Source of the DNA: Nevskia sp043781855
GTDB taxonomy: Bacteria; Pseudomonadota; Gammaproteobacteria; Nevskiales; Nevskiaceae
DNA length: 64,000 nt
Assembly: GCA_043781855.1 (NCBI GenBank)
Contig: JAYWBB010000056.1
Location: 1-64,000, forward strand
Direction: 5' to 3'
In this document: piece by piece, positions 1 to 8,149 of the stretch
Position numbering within the stretch: position 1 is the stretch's first letter
Layout of the letters: each line of letters begins with the position of its first letter
Translations under genes and position numbers: made by a program
The notes under the pieces: model-generated
Told to the model about the DNA's origin: nothing
Databases searched by the model: none
Seen by the model: the letters and a program-made list of their open reading frames with translations, nothing else

Positions 1-1
1 G

Positions 2-103
2 GAACTGATCGTGCCGATCGCGATGGAGGAGCAGGTGCGCTTCGCCATCCGTGAAGGCGGCAGGACCGTCGGCGCCGGTGTCGTTACCAAGATCCTGAAA
101 TAG
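2..103 (+). CDS. tuf: Elongation factor Tu, C-terminal end (partial)
   Basis: These are the last 33 codons of EF-Tu, the GTPase that delivers aminoacyl-tRNA to the ribosomal A site. The stretch RFAIREGGRTVGAGVV is the signature end of domain III, and the frame closes at TAG. The rest lies before the window. In related bacteria tuf closes the str operon and is followed directly by rpsJ; here about 5 kb of other genes lie between them. A strong hairpin follows the stop codon, so transcription probably ends there. Confidence 0.96.
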   Translation, partial: ELIVPIAMEEQVRFAIREGGRTVGAGVVTKILK

Positions 104-121
104 GTCATAGCGGTAGTTGAA

Positions 122-150
122 CGAAAAAGGGCGCGATGCGCCCTTTTTCG
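122..150 (+). terminator. Rho-independent terminator of tuf
   Basis: A perfect 13-bp stem (CGAAAAAGGGCGC) with a 3-base loop (GAT), whose 3' arm carries a run of five T, begins 18 bases after the tuf stop. The A and T runs on both sides mean it could also work on the opposite strand. Confidence 0.85.
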
Positions 151-242
151 TATCTGCCGTAAAACTCCCGCTGAGCGGTCACTCAGCACCGGAGGTGAGC
201 GATGGTTCGCCTAGGGTCTGTTGACACTGATCTGGCCGCTGC

Positions 243-343
243 GTTGCGGGCCAAAAGCGCGCCGGGCTTCGTTACGAGCCTTGAGAATAGAACAACTATT
301 CTCTGCGGCTCGCGCCTCGCCGGGCGCGCTTTTGACCCGCAAC
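243..343. repeat. Long stem-loop 1 inside the MITE-like element
   Basis: Arms 243-263 and 323-343 are 21-bp inverted repeats with one mismatch (they begin GTTGCGGG and end GCGCGCC). At the tip, GAGAATAG/CTATTCTC at 283-303 forms a perfect 8-bp stem closed by an AACAA loop. Confidence 0.85.
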
Positions 344-358
344 CCTTCGGGGCGGGGC

Positions 359-441
359 CGTTTTTGCGCATTGCTGCCTCGCTCGTCAGCGCCATAGAAC
401 AACTTTGGCTTCTCCTCGACGCGTTGCACTGCGCAAAAACG
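359..441. repeat. Long stem-loop 2 inside the MITE-like element
   Basis: Arms 359-370 and 430-441 (CGTTTTTGCGCA and its complement) are a perfect 12-bp inverted repeat. The tip at 392-408 is CCATAG-AACAA-CTTTGG with one mismatch. It repeats the AACAA loop of stem-loop 1, so the two hairpins look like diverged copies of one unit. Confidence 0.8.
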
Positions 442-478
442 ACCTCCGCTGCAGCGATCAGATCAGTGTCAACAGACC

Positions 479-1561
479 CTAAAGCGCCAGACTGAACTGC
501 GCGCCCAGATGCTCGACGCGGCGCAGCTCGCGCCCGGCCGAATCTTCTCCGAAACCGCGCGCGAAACGACCCTGTAGATATTCGAAAGTCAGGCTGGCCC
601 GGTGCGTCACGCGCCAAGACACTGAAACGCCGGCCCGGCACTGCGGCGCGTCTTTCAGGGCGCGACTGCCTTCGTAGCGCAGCGCAACTTCGAGCCGCGC
701 TATCGGGAGGTAGGCGAGTTCGATATTCCAGGCGGCGGGGCGGTTGCGGTCGGCGTCCAGTTCCCGGAACGAACCCAGCGCGCCGAGAAACTCCACAGTG
801 ATTTCGACGTGCTCCAAGCCGACCACCGCATACGCGCCGAAGGCGCCGACGCGCGAGGCGTAGCGGTTGCCGTTCTCTCCCAGCAGATGCGCCTTGGCGT
901 CGGCAAGGTCTGAGAGGTAGCTGGCGCCGAGCGTGAGAAAATCGAACGGCGAAACCTGGGCGGCCAGGCCCCAGTCCAGCTTGCTCCAGATGTCCCGCGT
1001 GCCCAGCTTTTGCGCCCCGCCGTGGTAGATGAAGCCGGCGAGATCCTGGCGATCGTGCGGACCCCAGGAGAGCACGGCCCCGCTGCCGCGGGTTTCGCCG
1101 AACTCGAGCAGCGGCCCGCTTGCGAAATGACTGTAGTACATGCCGAACGGCAGGATAATACGGCCCAGTTGCAGTTCCAGATCGCGGGTGTCGAAGGAGA
1201 CCAGAGCCTCGTCGATGCTGTGACGTTCGGAGCCACGGTCCGCCTGGTATTCGTAGATGACTTCGGCTTTGGCGAAACGCAGCGGCTTGAGTTCGAGCGC
1301 GAGTTCCAGCGTCCGGGAGAAATCGCCGCTGCCGGTCTTCGATGGCGCGCTGCGGGTTGTGAAGCGCTCGTCCTGGTATTCCAGTTCACCGAGTGCGCCG
1401 ACCGTCAGCCAGTCGGTGAGTTCGTGATCCAGGCCGGCCTGGCGGCGCTCCTCGCGGGTGCTGTAGATGCGGCCTGACGCCGGGTCCTCTCCGGAGTCGG
1501 AGGCCGCACCGGCGTCGCCAGACAACCAGAGCAGCGCGGCCAAGACGAGGTACGAGCGCAT
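479..1561 (-). CDS. LbtU-like outer-membrane porin
   Basis: A 360-residue outer-membrane beta-barrel protein resembling the LbtU siderophore-porin family. The start is the ATG at 1561, giving a clean signal peptide (MRSYLVLAALLWLSG, cleavage near AGA/AS); a further upstream TTG in frame would sit inside the terminator. Family-like motifs include LQLGRIILPFGMYYSHFAS and LEFGETRGSG, followed by alternating hydrophobic strands. The substrate (siderophore or another small molecule) is not readable. The last residues (FSLAL, no terminal aromatic) abut the MITE-like element, whose edge provides the TAG stop, so the original C-terminus may have been altered by the insertion. It lies downstream of the 1652-2647 gene but a terminator separates them. 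Confidence 0.72.
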   Translation of the reverse strand: MRSYLVLAALLWLSGDAGAASDSGEDPASGRIYSTREERRQAGLDHELTDWLTVGALGELEYQDERFTTRSAPSKTGSGDFSRTLELALELKPLRFAKAEVIYEYQADRGSERHSIDEALVSFDTRDLELQLGRIILPFGMYYSHFASGPLLEFGETRGSGAVLSWGPHDRQDLAGFIYHGGAQKLGTRDIWSKLDWGLAAQVSPFDFLTLGASYLSDLADAKAHLLGENGNRYASRVGAFGAYAVVGLEHVEITVEFLGALGSFRELDADRNRPAAWNIELAYLPIARLEVALRYEGSRALKDAPQCRAGVSVSWRVTHRASLTFEYLQGRFARGFGEDSAGRELRRVEHLGAQFSLAL

Positions 1562-1577
1562 GCGGCGAGCGTAAGCC

Positions 1578-1613
1578 AAAAAAAATCCGGTGAGGCGAGA
1601 TGCGCCTCACCGG
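1578..1613 (-). terminator. Rho-independent terminator (minus strand)
   Basis: Read on the minus strand, CCGGTGAGGCG (11 bp) pairs with CGCCTCACCGG around a 5-base loop and is followed by ATTTTTTTT. It lies just downstream of the 1652-2647 gene and would end that transcript before the porin gene. Confidence 0.9.
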
Positions 1614-1651
1614 CAGTTGCGTGGTCGTCGCCGGATTTCCGGGGCTGGCGA

Positions 1652-2647
1652 TCAGTAGTGGTAGTCCACCAGCACTTCGCGGTTGCTCGGATCGTCTTCC
1701 GGAAAGGCGACGATTTCGCCGATGCCGGGGGCGTAGTATTTCTTCTCGCTGCCGCCCGGCTTGATCGGCGTGAAGTTGTCCGTCAGCAGGCAGGTTCGGC
1801 GGCAACTTGCGGCGGGTGCTGCCTCCGAGGCGCTGGTGCTGATGACCTCGGCGAGATCCTCGGCCACGCCCAGCGCGAACTCCTCGCGATACAGTTTGCC
1901 GGGCGGCAGCACCGCCAGCATGGCGATGCCCGGCTTGGCGCGGTCAGCTCCGCCCTTGAAGGTACCTTCCAGGGAGACCGGGAATCCGCCCTCGTACTCT
2001 CCGGTGGTCTCACCGAAGTACCAGACGTTGCCGGACAGGTCCTGCGCGAAGTAGTCGACGGTGTCTTCGATCAGGTTGCCGTGCAGATCGGTCACGGTAT
2101 CGCGGGAAACAATACAGGTGACGCCGAGAATCTCCACCGTGTCATGCGTCACCGTGATCGTGATGATCTGGCTCGGCGACTTGTAGACCCGGGTATAGCC
2201 GGGCTTGATGATCAGAAAGGGATTGGGCGTCACTGAAGTACCGATCTGCAGCGGGTCGACATAATTCGCCGGCACGATTTGCGGGTCGTACGGGGCTTGT
2301 CCCAGATCCCTGCACACATCCTGGCGATCGGCTTTCTGAGTGCTGCACAGCTTCAGGTCGTCCTTGTAGGTCTTGCGTTTTTCGGCCTCGCAGGCTTTGC
2401 GATCCGGTCCTTCCGAGACGTTCTGGCATTTGGCAGTGTTTACGAAAAAGTCATCGCCCGAACCGAGGAAGCAGGCCGTGTACATGCTGTCCGTGCTGTC
2501 GGAGCAGGACGTAGAAGGCGGCGCTCCGGCCCTGGCCTCGGGAACTGCGAGCGCCAGTACGGTGTACGTCGCGGCGGATGCGGCAGTGACCAGGACGGCA
2601 AGGCTGCGGCCGGTGGCTTTCAACGGGTGCTTCTTCAGGGGGATCAT
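1652..2647 (-). CDS. Secreted protein of unknown function
   Basis: A 331-residue exported protein. It has a long basic n-region and hydrophobic core ending near VPEARAGA, a typical signal-peptidase I site. The mature part has several cysteines in the first 100 residues and again near residue 285, suggesting disulfide bonds in the periplasm. The centre carries DYFAQDLSGNVWYFGE, a segment I associate with uncharacterised secreted proteins but cannot tie to a function. It faces away from the response regulator gene with a 147-bp shared upstream region, so it may be a target of that two-component system (inference from position). Confidence 0.65.
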   Translation of the reverse strand: MIPLKKHPLKATGRSLAVLVTAASAATYTVLALAVPEARAGAPPSTSCSDSTDSMYTACFLGSGDDFFVNTAKCQNVSEGPDRKACEAEKRKTYKDDLKLCSTQKADRQDVCRDLGQAPYDPQIVPANYVDPLQIGTSVTPNPFLIIKPGYTRVYKSPSQIITITVTHDTVEILGVTCIVSRDTVTDLHGNLIEDTVDYFAQDLSGNVWYFGETTGEYEGGFPVSLEGTFKGGADRAKPGIAMLAVLPPGKLYREEFALGVAEDLAEVISTSASEAAPAASCRRTCLLTDNFTPIKPGGSEKKYYAPGIGEIVAFPEDDPSNREVLVDYHY

Positions 2648-2794
2648 CGTTCGTCTCCGTTATGGACTGGGGGTGAAGAAGTAAGTGCGCACTCACGGTT
2701 CGCATTCTTCCTGCGCTGTTGCTGCCGGGAGTTTTCCGCAGCATTGCCGAACGGTAATGTGGCGCGACCGTGCGCCGGGACTATCATCGACGCC

Positions 2795-3472
2795 ATGCAC
2801 CTCCTGCTGATCGAGGACGACGTCCAGGCGGCGAAGTACCTGGTCAAGGGACTCGCGGAATGCGGTCATGTGGTGGATTACGCCACCGACGGGGACGACG
2901 GCCTGCACCTGGCGCTGACCGGACGCTACGACGTGATCGTGGCCGATCGCCTGCTGCCGAAACGTGATGGCCTGACGGTGGTGCGCATGCTGCGCGCGGA
3001 CCAGAATGCGACGCCGGTGCTGGTGCTTTCGGCGTTGGGCGAAGTGGACGACCGCGTTGCCGGGCTGCGCGCCGGCGGCGACGATTACCTGGTCAAGCCC
3101 TATGCCTTTGCCGAACTCCTGGCGCGGCTCGAAGCGCTGGCGCGACGGCGCGAATCAGTCGCGCCCGAGCAGCCGCTTCAAGTCGGCGATCTGGTACTGG
3201 ACCCGCGCAAGCAGGCGGTCAAGCGGGCCGGCCGCGTGATCCGCCTGCAGCCGCGCGAATTCCGCTTGCTCGAATGCCTGATGCGGCACTCGGGCCAGGT
3301 CCTGACTCGCACCATGCTGCTCGAGCAGGTCTGGGATTTTCATTTCGATCCGCAGACCAACGTGATCGATGTCCAGATCAGCCGGCTGCGCGGCAAGATC
3401 GACAAGGGCTTCGACATCCCGCTGCTGCACACCGTCCGGGGCGCGGGGTACAGGCTCAGTGAAACGAACTGA
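2795..3472 (+). CDS. OmpR/PhoB-family response regulator
   Basis: A 225-residue two-component response regulator. The receiver domain (residues 1-115) shows the acidic pair E7-D8-D9, the phospho-acceptor D51 in VIVADRLLP and the conserved lysine in LVKPY. The C-terminal winged helix (about 125-223) ends with LLHTVRGAGYRL, typical of the OmpR/PhoB class. The start is ATG 2795; the frame stays open upstream but that part overlaps the opposing gene. It overlaps the sensor kinase gene by 14 bp. The signal and targets are unknown; the divergent secreted protein and the porin are candidate targets by position. Confidence 0.92.
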   Translation: MHLLLIEDDVQAAKYLVKGLAECGHVVDYATDGDDGLHLALTGRYDVIVADRLLPKRDGLTVVRMLRADQNATPVLVLSALGEVDDRVAGLRAGGDDYLVKPYAFAELLARLEALARRRESVAPEQPLQVGDLVLDPRKQAVKRAGRVIRLQPREFRLLECLMRHSGQVLTRTMLLEQVWDFHFDPQTNVIDVQISRLRGKIDKGFDIPLLHTVRGAGYRLSETN

Positions 3473-4862
3473 ATTCCGGCCGCTGCTGCACACCACGGCG
3501 GTGCAGCTCGCCTTGCGCTACGCGCTGCTGTACGCGCTGTTGCTTGGCCTGTCGCTCGGCGCGGTGCTGTGGGTGGAAAACTGGCAGCTCGACTCGGAGC
3601 CGGACCGGCGCCTCGAAGAGGACCTGCGCGTCCTGGTCCAGCAGTACCAGCGTAACGGCGAAGCCGGCCTGATCGGGAATCTGGCGCAACGCGGGCCGGC
3701 TCCCGGCGCGGAGCGGCGCATGGTGCTTTTCGTCGCCGCCAACGGCGGCAAGCGCGCCGGCAATCTGCTGGCCTGGCCCGACGATGCCGACTTCCGATAT
3801 GACGGCCGTGCGAGCCACGACTGGATCGGCCAGGAACTCATACCGAGAGACATTTACGATGACGACGCCTATGTCGCCGCAGTGGCATGGAAGTTCGCCG
3901 GCGGCAGCCGCCTGCTGCTGGCGCGACGCGACAGCGAGGCCGAGGAAGCGCTGCACGTCAGGGAGTATCTGACAGAAGTGCTGAGCGTCGCCGTGCTGCT
4001 GGGTCTGGTGATGGCACTGACGCTGGGCCGCGGCATTTTGCGCCGCATGGACACCATCAGCCGCACCGCCGGCGAGATCATGGCTGGCGATTTGTCCAAA
4101 CGCGTCCCTGTAAGCGCCAGAGGCGACGAATTCGATGCCCTGGCGCAGCGACTCAACGCCATGCTCGATCGCATCCAGCAGCTCATCCGCGGCATGCGCG
4201 AAGTCACCGACAACGTCGCGCACGATCTGCGCAGTCCCCTCACGCGCCTGCGCAATCGCCTCGAGGTCACCCTGCTGGAACCGCGCGGCGGGCCGGAATA
4301 CCGGCAGGTGATCGTGCAGGGGATCGAGGACGCCGATGGTCTGATCAAGACCTTCAACGCGCTGCTGGGCATCGCGCAGGCCGAAGCCGGCAGCCTGCGC
4401 ACGCGCTGGGAGACAGTGGAGCTCAGCGCCCTCGCCTGCGACCTCGGCGAGCTCTACATCGCGCTCGCGGAAGAAAAAGGCCAGACCCTGGACATCGTGA
4501 CTGACGTGCGCGCGGAGATCGACGGGAGTCGCGACCTGCTGGCGCAGGCGCTCGGCAACCTGCTCGACAACGCGATCAAGTACACGCCCGAGGGCGGCGC
4601 GATTCAGGTCCGGATCGCGACGGGCGCCGACGGCGTGGAGATCAGCGTCGCCGACAACGGCCCCGGAATTGCCGAGTCGGAACGAAGCCGCGTCCTTGAG
4701 CGCTTCGTGCGCCTGGAAAGTTCGCGCCGCACACCGGGCAACGGCCTTGGCTTGGCGCTGGTCGCCGCTGTTGCGTACCTGCATCAGGCGGCGCTGACTC
4801 TCGGCGATGGGGCGCCGGGTTTGATCGTCACGTTGCGGTTTCTTCCCCAGGCGCCCCGATAG
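3459..4862 (+). CDS. Sensor histidine kinase
   Basis: A 467-residue membrane sensor kinase partnered with the preceding regulator. The start chosen is GTG 3459, inside the regulator gene, giving VKRTEFRPLLHTT before the first membrane helix (about residues 15-38). A periplasmic sensor region follows, then a second helix near 170-195, a HAMP linker, HisKA with the phospho-accepting H255 in NVAHDLRSPLTRLR, and an HATPase_c domain with NLLDNAIKYTP, VADNGPGIAE and GNGLGLALV. The 14-bp overlap implies coupled translation. The sensory domain does not match a ligand-binding family I recognise. Confidence 0.93.
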   Translation: MKRTEFRPLLHTTAVQLALRYALLYALLLGLSLGAVLWVENWQLDSEPDRRLEEDLRVLVQQYQRNGEAGLIGNLAQRGPAPGAERRMVLFVAANGGKRAGNLLAWPDDADFRYDGRASHDWIGQELIPRDIYDDDAYVAAVAWKFAGGSRLLLARRDSEAEEALHVREYLTEVLSVAVLLGLVMALTLGRGILRRMDTISRTAGEIMAGDLSKRVPVSARGDEFDALAQRLNAMLDRIQQLIRGMREVTDNVAHDLRSPLTRLRNRLEVTLLEPRGGPEYRQVIVQGIEDADGLIKTFNALLGIAQAEAGSLRTRWETVELSALACDLGELYIALAEEKGQTLDIVTDVRAEIDGSRDLLAQALGNLLDNAIKYTPEGGAIQVRIATGADGVEISVADNGPGIAESERSRVLERFVRLESSRRTPGNGLGLALVAAVAYLHQAALTLGDGAPGLIVTLRFLPQAPR

Positions 4863-4983
4863 AGCCAGTTCGCGGCATCCTGGCGCCGAACGTCGCCCCC
4901 ACAACATCTCGTCGAAAGACACACCGGGGCCGCATGCGCGCAAACAATTCGCCCGAGAGTTGAACGAGTGCCAAAAATCTTGT

Positions 4984-5012
4984 TGAACTCCTGAATGAGC
5001 ATGGCTATACTT
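4984..5012 (+). promoter_or_regulatory. Sigma70-type promoter of the S10 operon
   Basis: TTGAAC (4984-4989), a 17-bp spacer and TATACT (5007-5012) make a strong sigma70 match about 65 bases ahead of rpsJ. The resulting leader is roughly 60 nt, too short for an E. coli-style L4-controlled S10 leader. Confidence 0.75.
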
Positions 5013-5078
5013 CGCGCCCCTTAGTTCCCCGCCGATCATTCCGATCGTCGGGTCGTTCTTTAAGACTTGAGTGAGAGC

Positions 5079-5396
5079 ATGGCCGCAACCAGCCAATCGA
5101 TTCGCATTCGGCTCAAAGCCTTCGATCATCGTTTGATCGATAAATCGGCGCGTGAAATCGTCGAAACCGCGAAGCGCACCGGTGCCGTCGTTCGCGGCCC
5201 GATTCCGCTGCCGACGCGGAAGGAGCGTTACACCATCCTGGTATCGCCGCACGCTGATAAAGACGCGCGCGACCAGTATGAGATTCGTACGCATAAACGC
5301 CTCATGCAGATCATCGACCCGACGGAGAAGACCGTGGACGCCCTGTCCAAGCTCGATCTTCCGGCCGGCGTCGAAGTTCAGATTCGCGTCAACTAA
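5079..5396 (+). CDS. rpsJ: 30S ribosomal protein S10
   Basis: S10 (105 residues; E. coli 103) sits in the 30S head and also binds NusB in antitermination. The sequence SIRIRLKAFDHRLID and the THKRLMQI segment identify it. ATG 5079 is preferred over an in-frame TTG 12 bases upstream because it matches the family length. It is the first gene of the S10 operon, 16 bp ahead of rplC. Confidence 0.97.
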   Translation: MAATSQSIRIRLKAFDHRLIDKSAREIVETAKRTGAVVRGPIPLPTRKERYTILVSPHADKDARDQYEIRTHKRLMQIIDPTEKTVDALSKLDLPAGVEVQIRVN

Positions 5397-5412
5397 GGCC
5401 GAGGACATAACA

Positions 5413-6048
5413 ATGACCATCGGCATCGTAGGACGCAAAGCGGGCATGACCCGCGTGTTCACGGCAGCGGGCGAGTCGATCCCCGTCACCGTGATCGAGT
5501 GCTCCCCCAATCGCGTCACTCAAGTCAAGACCGTGGAAACCGACGGCTATCGCGCCGTGCAGGTCACCGCCGGCGAGAAGAAAACCAGTCACGTCGACAA
5601 GGCGCTCACCGGTCACTACAAGAAGGCGGGCGTTGCCGCCGGTCGCGGTCTCTGGGAATTCCGCCTGAACGATGGCGAGGGCCAGGATTTCGCGCCGGGC
5701 GCTGAAATCAGTGTTTCTGTGTTTGAGGGCATCAAGGCCGTCGACGTTTCGGGCGTCAGCCTCGGCAAGGGCTTTGCCGGCGTGCAGAAGCGCTGGAACT
5801 TCCGCGGTGGTCGTGCCAGCCACGGCAACTCGCTGTCGCATCGCGTGCCGGGCTCCATCGGCCAGCGTCAATCGCCGGGCAAGGTCTGGAAAGGCAAGAA
5901 GATGGCTGGCCATATGGGCAGCGACAACATCACTGCCTTGAACCTCGATGTCGTGAAGATCGACATCGAGCGCAACCTGCTGCTGGTCAAGGGCGCCGTG
6001 CCGGGCCACAAGGGTGCCGACGTCGTCGTGCATCCGACGGTCAAGTAA
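5413..6048 (+). CDS. rplC: 50S ribosomal protein L3
   Basis: L3 (211 residues; E. coli 209) is an early assembly protein near the peptidyl-transferase centre. It starts MTIGIVGRKAGMTRVF and carries the RASHGNSLSHR and GQRQSPGKVWKGKKMAGHMG loop, where PrmB methylates a glutamine in relatives. ATG 5413 follows a GAGGACA ribosome-binding site; the frame is open further upstream but overlaps rpsJ. Confidence 0.97.
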   Translation: MTIGIVGRKAGMTRVFTAAGESIPVTVIECSPNRVTQVKTVETDGYRAVQVTAGEKKTSHVDKALTGHYKKAGVAAGRGLWEFRLNDGEGQDFAPGAEISVSVFEGIKAVDVSGVSLGKGFAGVQKRWNFRGGRASHGNSLSHRVPGSIGQRQSPGKVWKGKKMAGHMGSDNITALNLDVVKIDIERNLLLVKGAVPGHKGADVVVHPTVK

Positions 6049-6061
6049 TCCGAGAAGCGAC

Positions 6062-6667
6062 ATGGAACTCACACTTCATTCAAGCAGCGAAAAACTCAGT
6101 GTGGCCGACACCGTCTTCGGTGCCGTCTACAATGAGCCGCTGATTCACCAGGTTGTCACGGCGTACCTGAACGGCGCTCGTGCCGGCACCAAGGCCCAGA
6201 AGTCCAAGGGCATGGTGCGTGGTGGCGGCAAGAAGCCGTGGAAGCAGAAAGGCACGGGTCAGGCGCGCGCCGGCTCAATCCGCAGCCCGCTGTGGCGCGG
6301 TGGCGGCAAGACGTTCGCAGCGGTTCCGCGCGATCACAGCCAAAAGGTCAACAAGAAGATGTATCGCGGCGCGATCCGCTCGATCATCTCCGAACTGAAC
6401 CGTCAGGGCACGCTGATCATCGCCGACAGCTTCACGGTCGAAGCCGCGAAGACCAAGTCGCTGATCGAGAAGCTCAAGGTGGTCGGCTCGAACGACATCC
6501 TGATCGTCACCGACAGCCTCGATCACAACCTGTTCCTGTCCGCGCGGAATCTGCATCGCGTCGACGTGGTCGATGTCAACGGCATCAACCCGGTTGCGCT
6601 GCTCTCGTTCAAGACCGTGCTGCTGACCACTCCGGCGGTCAAGAAGCTGGAGGCCTGGCTGTCATGA
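6062..6667 (+). CDS. rplD: 50S ribosomal protein L4
   Basis: L4 (201 residues, the same as E. coli) lines the exit tunnel. The tunnel loop is seen as KSKGMVRGGGKKPWKQKGTG followed by RAGSIRSPLWRGGG. In enterobacteria L4 also represses the S10 operon through its leader, but the short leader here makes that uncertain. It overlaps rplW by 4 bp (ATGA). Confidence 0.97.
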   Translation: MELTLHSSSEKLSVADTVFGAVYNEPLIHQVVTAYLNGARAGTKAQKSKGMVRGGGKKPWKQKGTGQARAGSIRSPLWRGGGKTFAAVPRDHSQKVNKKMYRGAIRSIISELNRQGTLIIADSFTVEAAKTKSLIEKLKVVGSNDILIVTDSLDHNLFLSARNLHRVDVVDVNGINPVALLSFKTVLLTTPAVKKLEAWLS

Positions 6668-6987
6668 GCAAAATTAAATTCAAGTTGTCGGGCGAGCGGA
6701 TGCATCAGCTGATCCTCGCGCCGGTCGTCTCCGAGAAGAGCACGCGCGTAGCCGAAAAGCAGAACCAGGCCGTGTTCAAGGTGCTTCGCAATGCCAGGAA
6801 GCCGGAGATCAAGGAGGCGGTCGAGAAGCTGTTCAACGTCAAGGTTGAAGGCGTCCGCACGCTGAACGTCAAGGGCAAGATCAAGCGTTTCGGTGGGGCC
6901 ACGGGTGTGCGCTCCGACTGGAAGAAAGCCTACGTCACGCTCGCCGCAGGTCAGGAAATCGATTTCCTGGCTGGCGCCAATTCTTAA
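6664..6987 (+). CDS. rplW: 50S ribosomal protein L23
   Basis: L23 (107 residues; E. coli 100) sits at the tunnel exit and docks trigger factor and SRP. The motif LAPVVSEKSTRVAE identifies it. The start is the ATG within the rplD stop (ATGA overlap), giving a slightly longer N-terminus (MSKIKFKLSGERM) than in E. coli. Confidence 0.96.
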   Translation: MSKIKFKLSGERMHQLILAPVVSEKSTRVAEKQNQAVFKVLRNARKPEIKEAVEKLFNVKVEGVRTLNVKGKIKRFGGATGVRSDWKKAYVTLAAGQEIDFLAGANS

Positions 6988-7003
6988 GCGGAGCGTCTGA
7001 GAC

Positions 7004-7834
7004 ATGCCTCTCCAGAAAATGAAGCCGACGTCGCCGGGCCGCCGCCACGTCGTCGCCGTCACTCATCCGGACCTGTACAAGGGCCGTCCGTATGCGCCCC
7101 TGCTCGAAGCCAAGAGCTCGAACGGTGGCCGCAACAACCACGGCCACATCACGACGCGCCACCAGGGCGGCGGGCACAAGCAGCACTACCGCCTCGTCGA
7201 CTTCAAGCGCGACAAGGATTCGATTGCCGCGAAAGTCGAGCGCATCGAATACGACCCTAACCGCAGCGCGCACATCGCGCTCCTGCTGTACAAGGACGGC
7301 GAGCGCCGCTACATCATCGCGCCGAAGGGCGTGAGCGTCGGCGATGCGATCCAGTCCGGCACGGACGCGCCGATCAAGCCGGGCAACTGCTTGCCGATCC
7401 GCAATATCCCGATCGGCTCGACCATCCACTGCATCGAGATGCGTGTCGGCAAAGGTGCGCAGCTGGCGCGTTCCGCCGGTGCAGCCGTGCAGCTGGTCGC
7501 GCGTGAAGGCGAGTACGCGACGGTCCGCTTGCGCTCCGGCGAAATGCGCCTCGTCCACAGTGAATGCCGCGCCACGCTCGGCGAAGTCAGCAACAGCGAG
7601 CACAACCTGCGCCATTACGGCAAAGCGGGTGCGAAGCGCTGGAAGGGTATTCGTCCGACTGTCCGCGGTGTGGTCATGAACCCGGTCGACCATCCGCACG
7701 GCGGTGGTGAAGGCAAATCCGGGCAGGGCAACCCGCATCCGGTTTCGCCGTGGGGCCAGAAGGCGAAGGGTCTCAAGACCCGTAATAACAAGCGCACGGA
7801 CAAGTTCATCGTCCGCAGCCGTCACAAGAAATAA
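7004..7834 (+). CDS. rplB: 50S ribosomal protein L2
   Basis: L2 (276 residues; E. coli 273) is needed for subunit association and peptidyl transfer. The highly conserved C-terminal loop VVMNPVDHPHGGGEGK, containing the critical histidine, is intact, as is the N-terminal RNNHGHITTRHQGGGHK. Confidence 0.98.
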   Translation: MPLQKMKPTSPGRRHVVAVTHPDLYKGRPYAPLLEAKSSNGGRNNHGHITTRHQGGGHKQHYRLVDFKRDKDSIAAKVERIEYDPNRSAHIALLLYKDGERRYIIAPKGVSVGDAIQSGTDAPIKPGNCLPIRNIPIGSTIHCIEMRVGKGAQLARSAGAAVQLVAREGEYATVRLRSGEMRLVHSECRATLGEVSNSEHNLRHYGKAGAKRWKGIRPTVRGVVMNPVDHPHGGGEGKSGQGNPHPVSPWGQKAKGLKTRNNKRTDKFIVRSRHKK

Positions 7835-7860
7835 GTCCTGATTCGTTACGAGAGCTAGTC

Positions 7861-8136
7861 ATGCCGCGTTCCGTCAAGAAAGGCCCGTTCATCGATCACC
7901 ATCTCGCGAAGAAGGTGTCCGATGCGCAGGGGTCCCGCGTCAAGAAGCCGATCAAGACCTGGTCGCGCCGTTCGATGGTCACGCCCGACATGGTCGGCCT
8001 GACCATGCAGGTGCATAACGGCCGCCAGCATATTCCGGTGTTCATCACCGAGAACATGATCAGCCACAAGCTGGGCGAGTTCTCGCCGACGCGGACCTTC
8101 AAGGGCCATACCGTCGGCGACAAGAAGTCGGCCTAA
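7861..8136 (+). CDS. rpsS: 30S ribosomal protein S19
   Basis: S19 (91 residues; E. coli 92) lies in the 30S head near the P site. It starts MPRSVKKGPFIDHHL and contains WSRRSMV and FSPTRTFKGH, all standard for the family. Confidence 0.97.
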   Translation: MPRSVKKGPFIDHHLAKKVSDAQGSRVKKPIKTWSRRSMVTPDMVGLTMQVHNGRQHIPVFITENMISHKLGEFSPTRTFKGHTVGDKKSA

Positions 8137-8149
8137 GGAGCGAATGAGC

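Larger units (their letters stand above)
213..480. mobile_element. MITE-like palindromic element with 22-bp perfect terminal inverted repeats
   Basis: The ends at 213-234 and 459-480 are perfect 22-bp inverted repeats starting AGGGTCTGTTGACACTG. If the outermost A/T pair is counted as target, the element is flanked by TA on both sides, as expected for IS630/mariner-type insertion. The interior holds two large stem-loops (243-343 and 359-441), each with an AACAA apical loop in the context TAGAACAACT. There is no transposase and no convincing ORF. The right end supplies the stop codon of the neighbouring porin gene. Non-autonomous transposition by a transposase elsewhere is inferred; a structured repeat of another kind is possible. 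Confidence 0.75.

Noticed and set aside
5013..5078. L4-responsive S10 leader RNA
   Set aside because: The leader predicted from the promoter is only about 65 nt and I see no multi-hairpin structure of the E. coli kind.
3456..5519. Very long minus-strand open frame (687 codons) opposite the sensor kinase and rpsJ
   Set aside because: It is antisense to well-identified genes, has arginine/alanine-rich low-information composition and no recognisable domain; such frames are common in GC-rich DNA.
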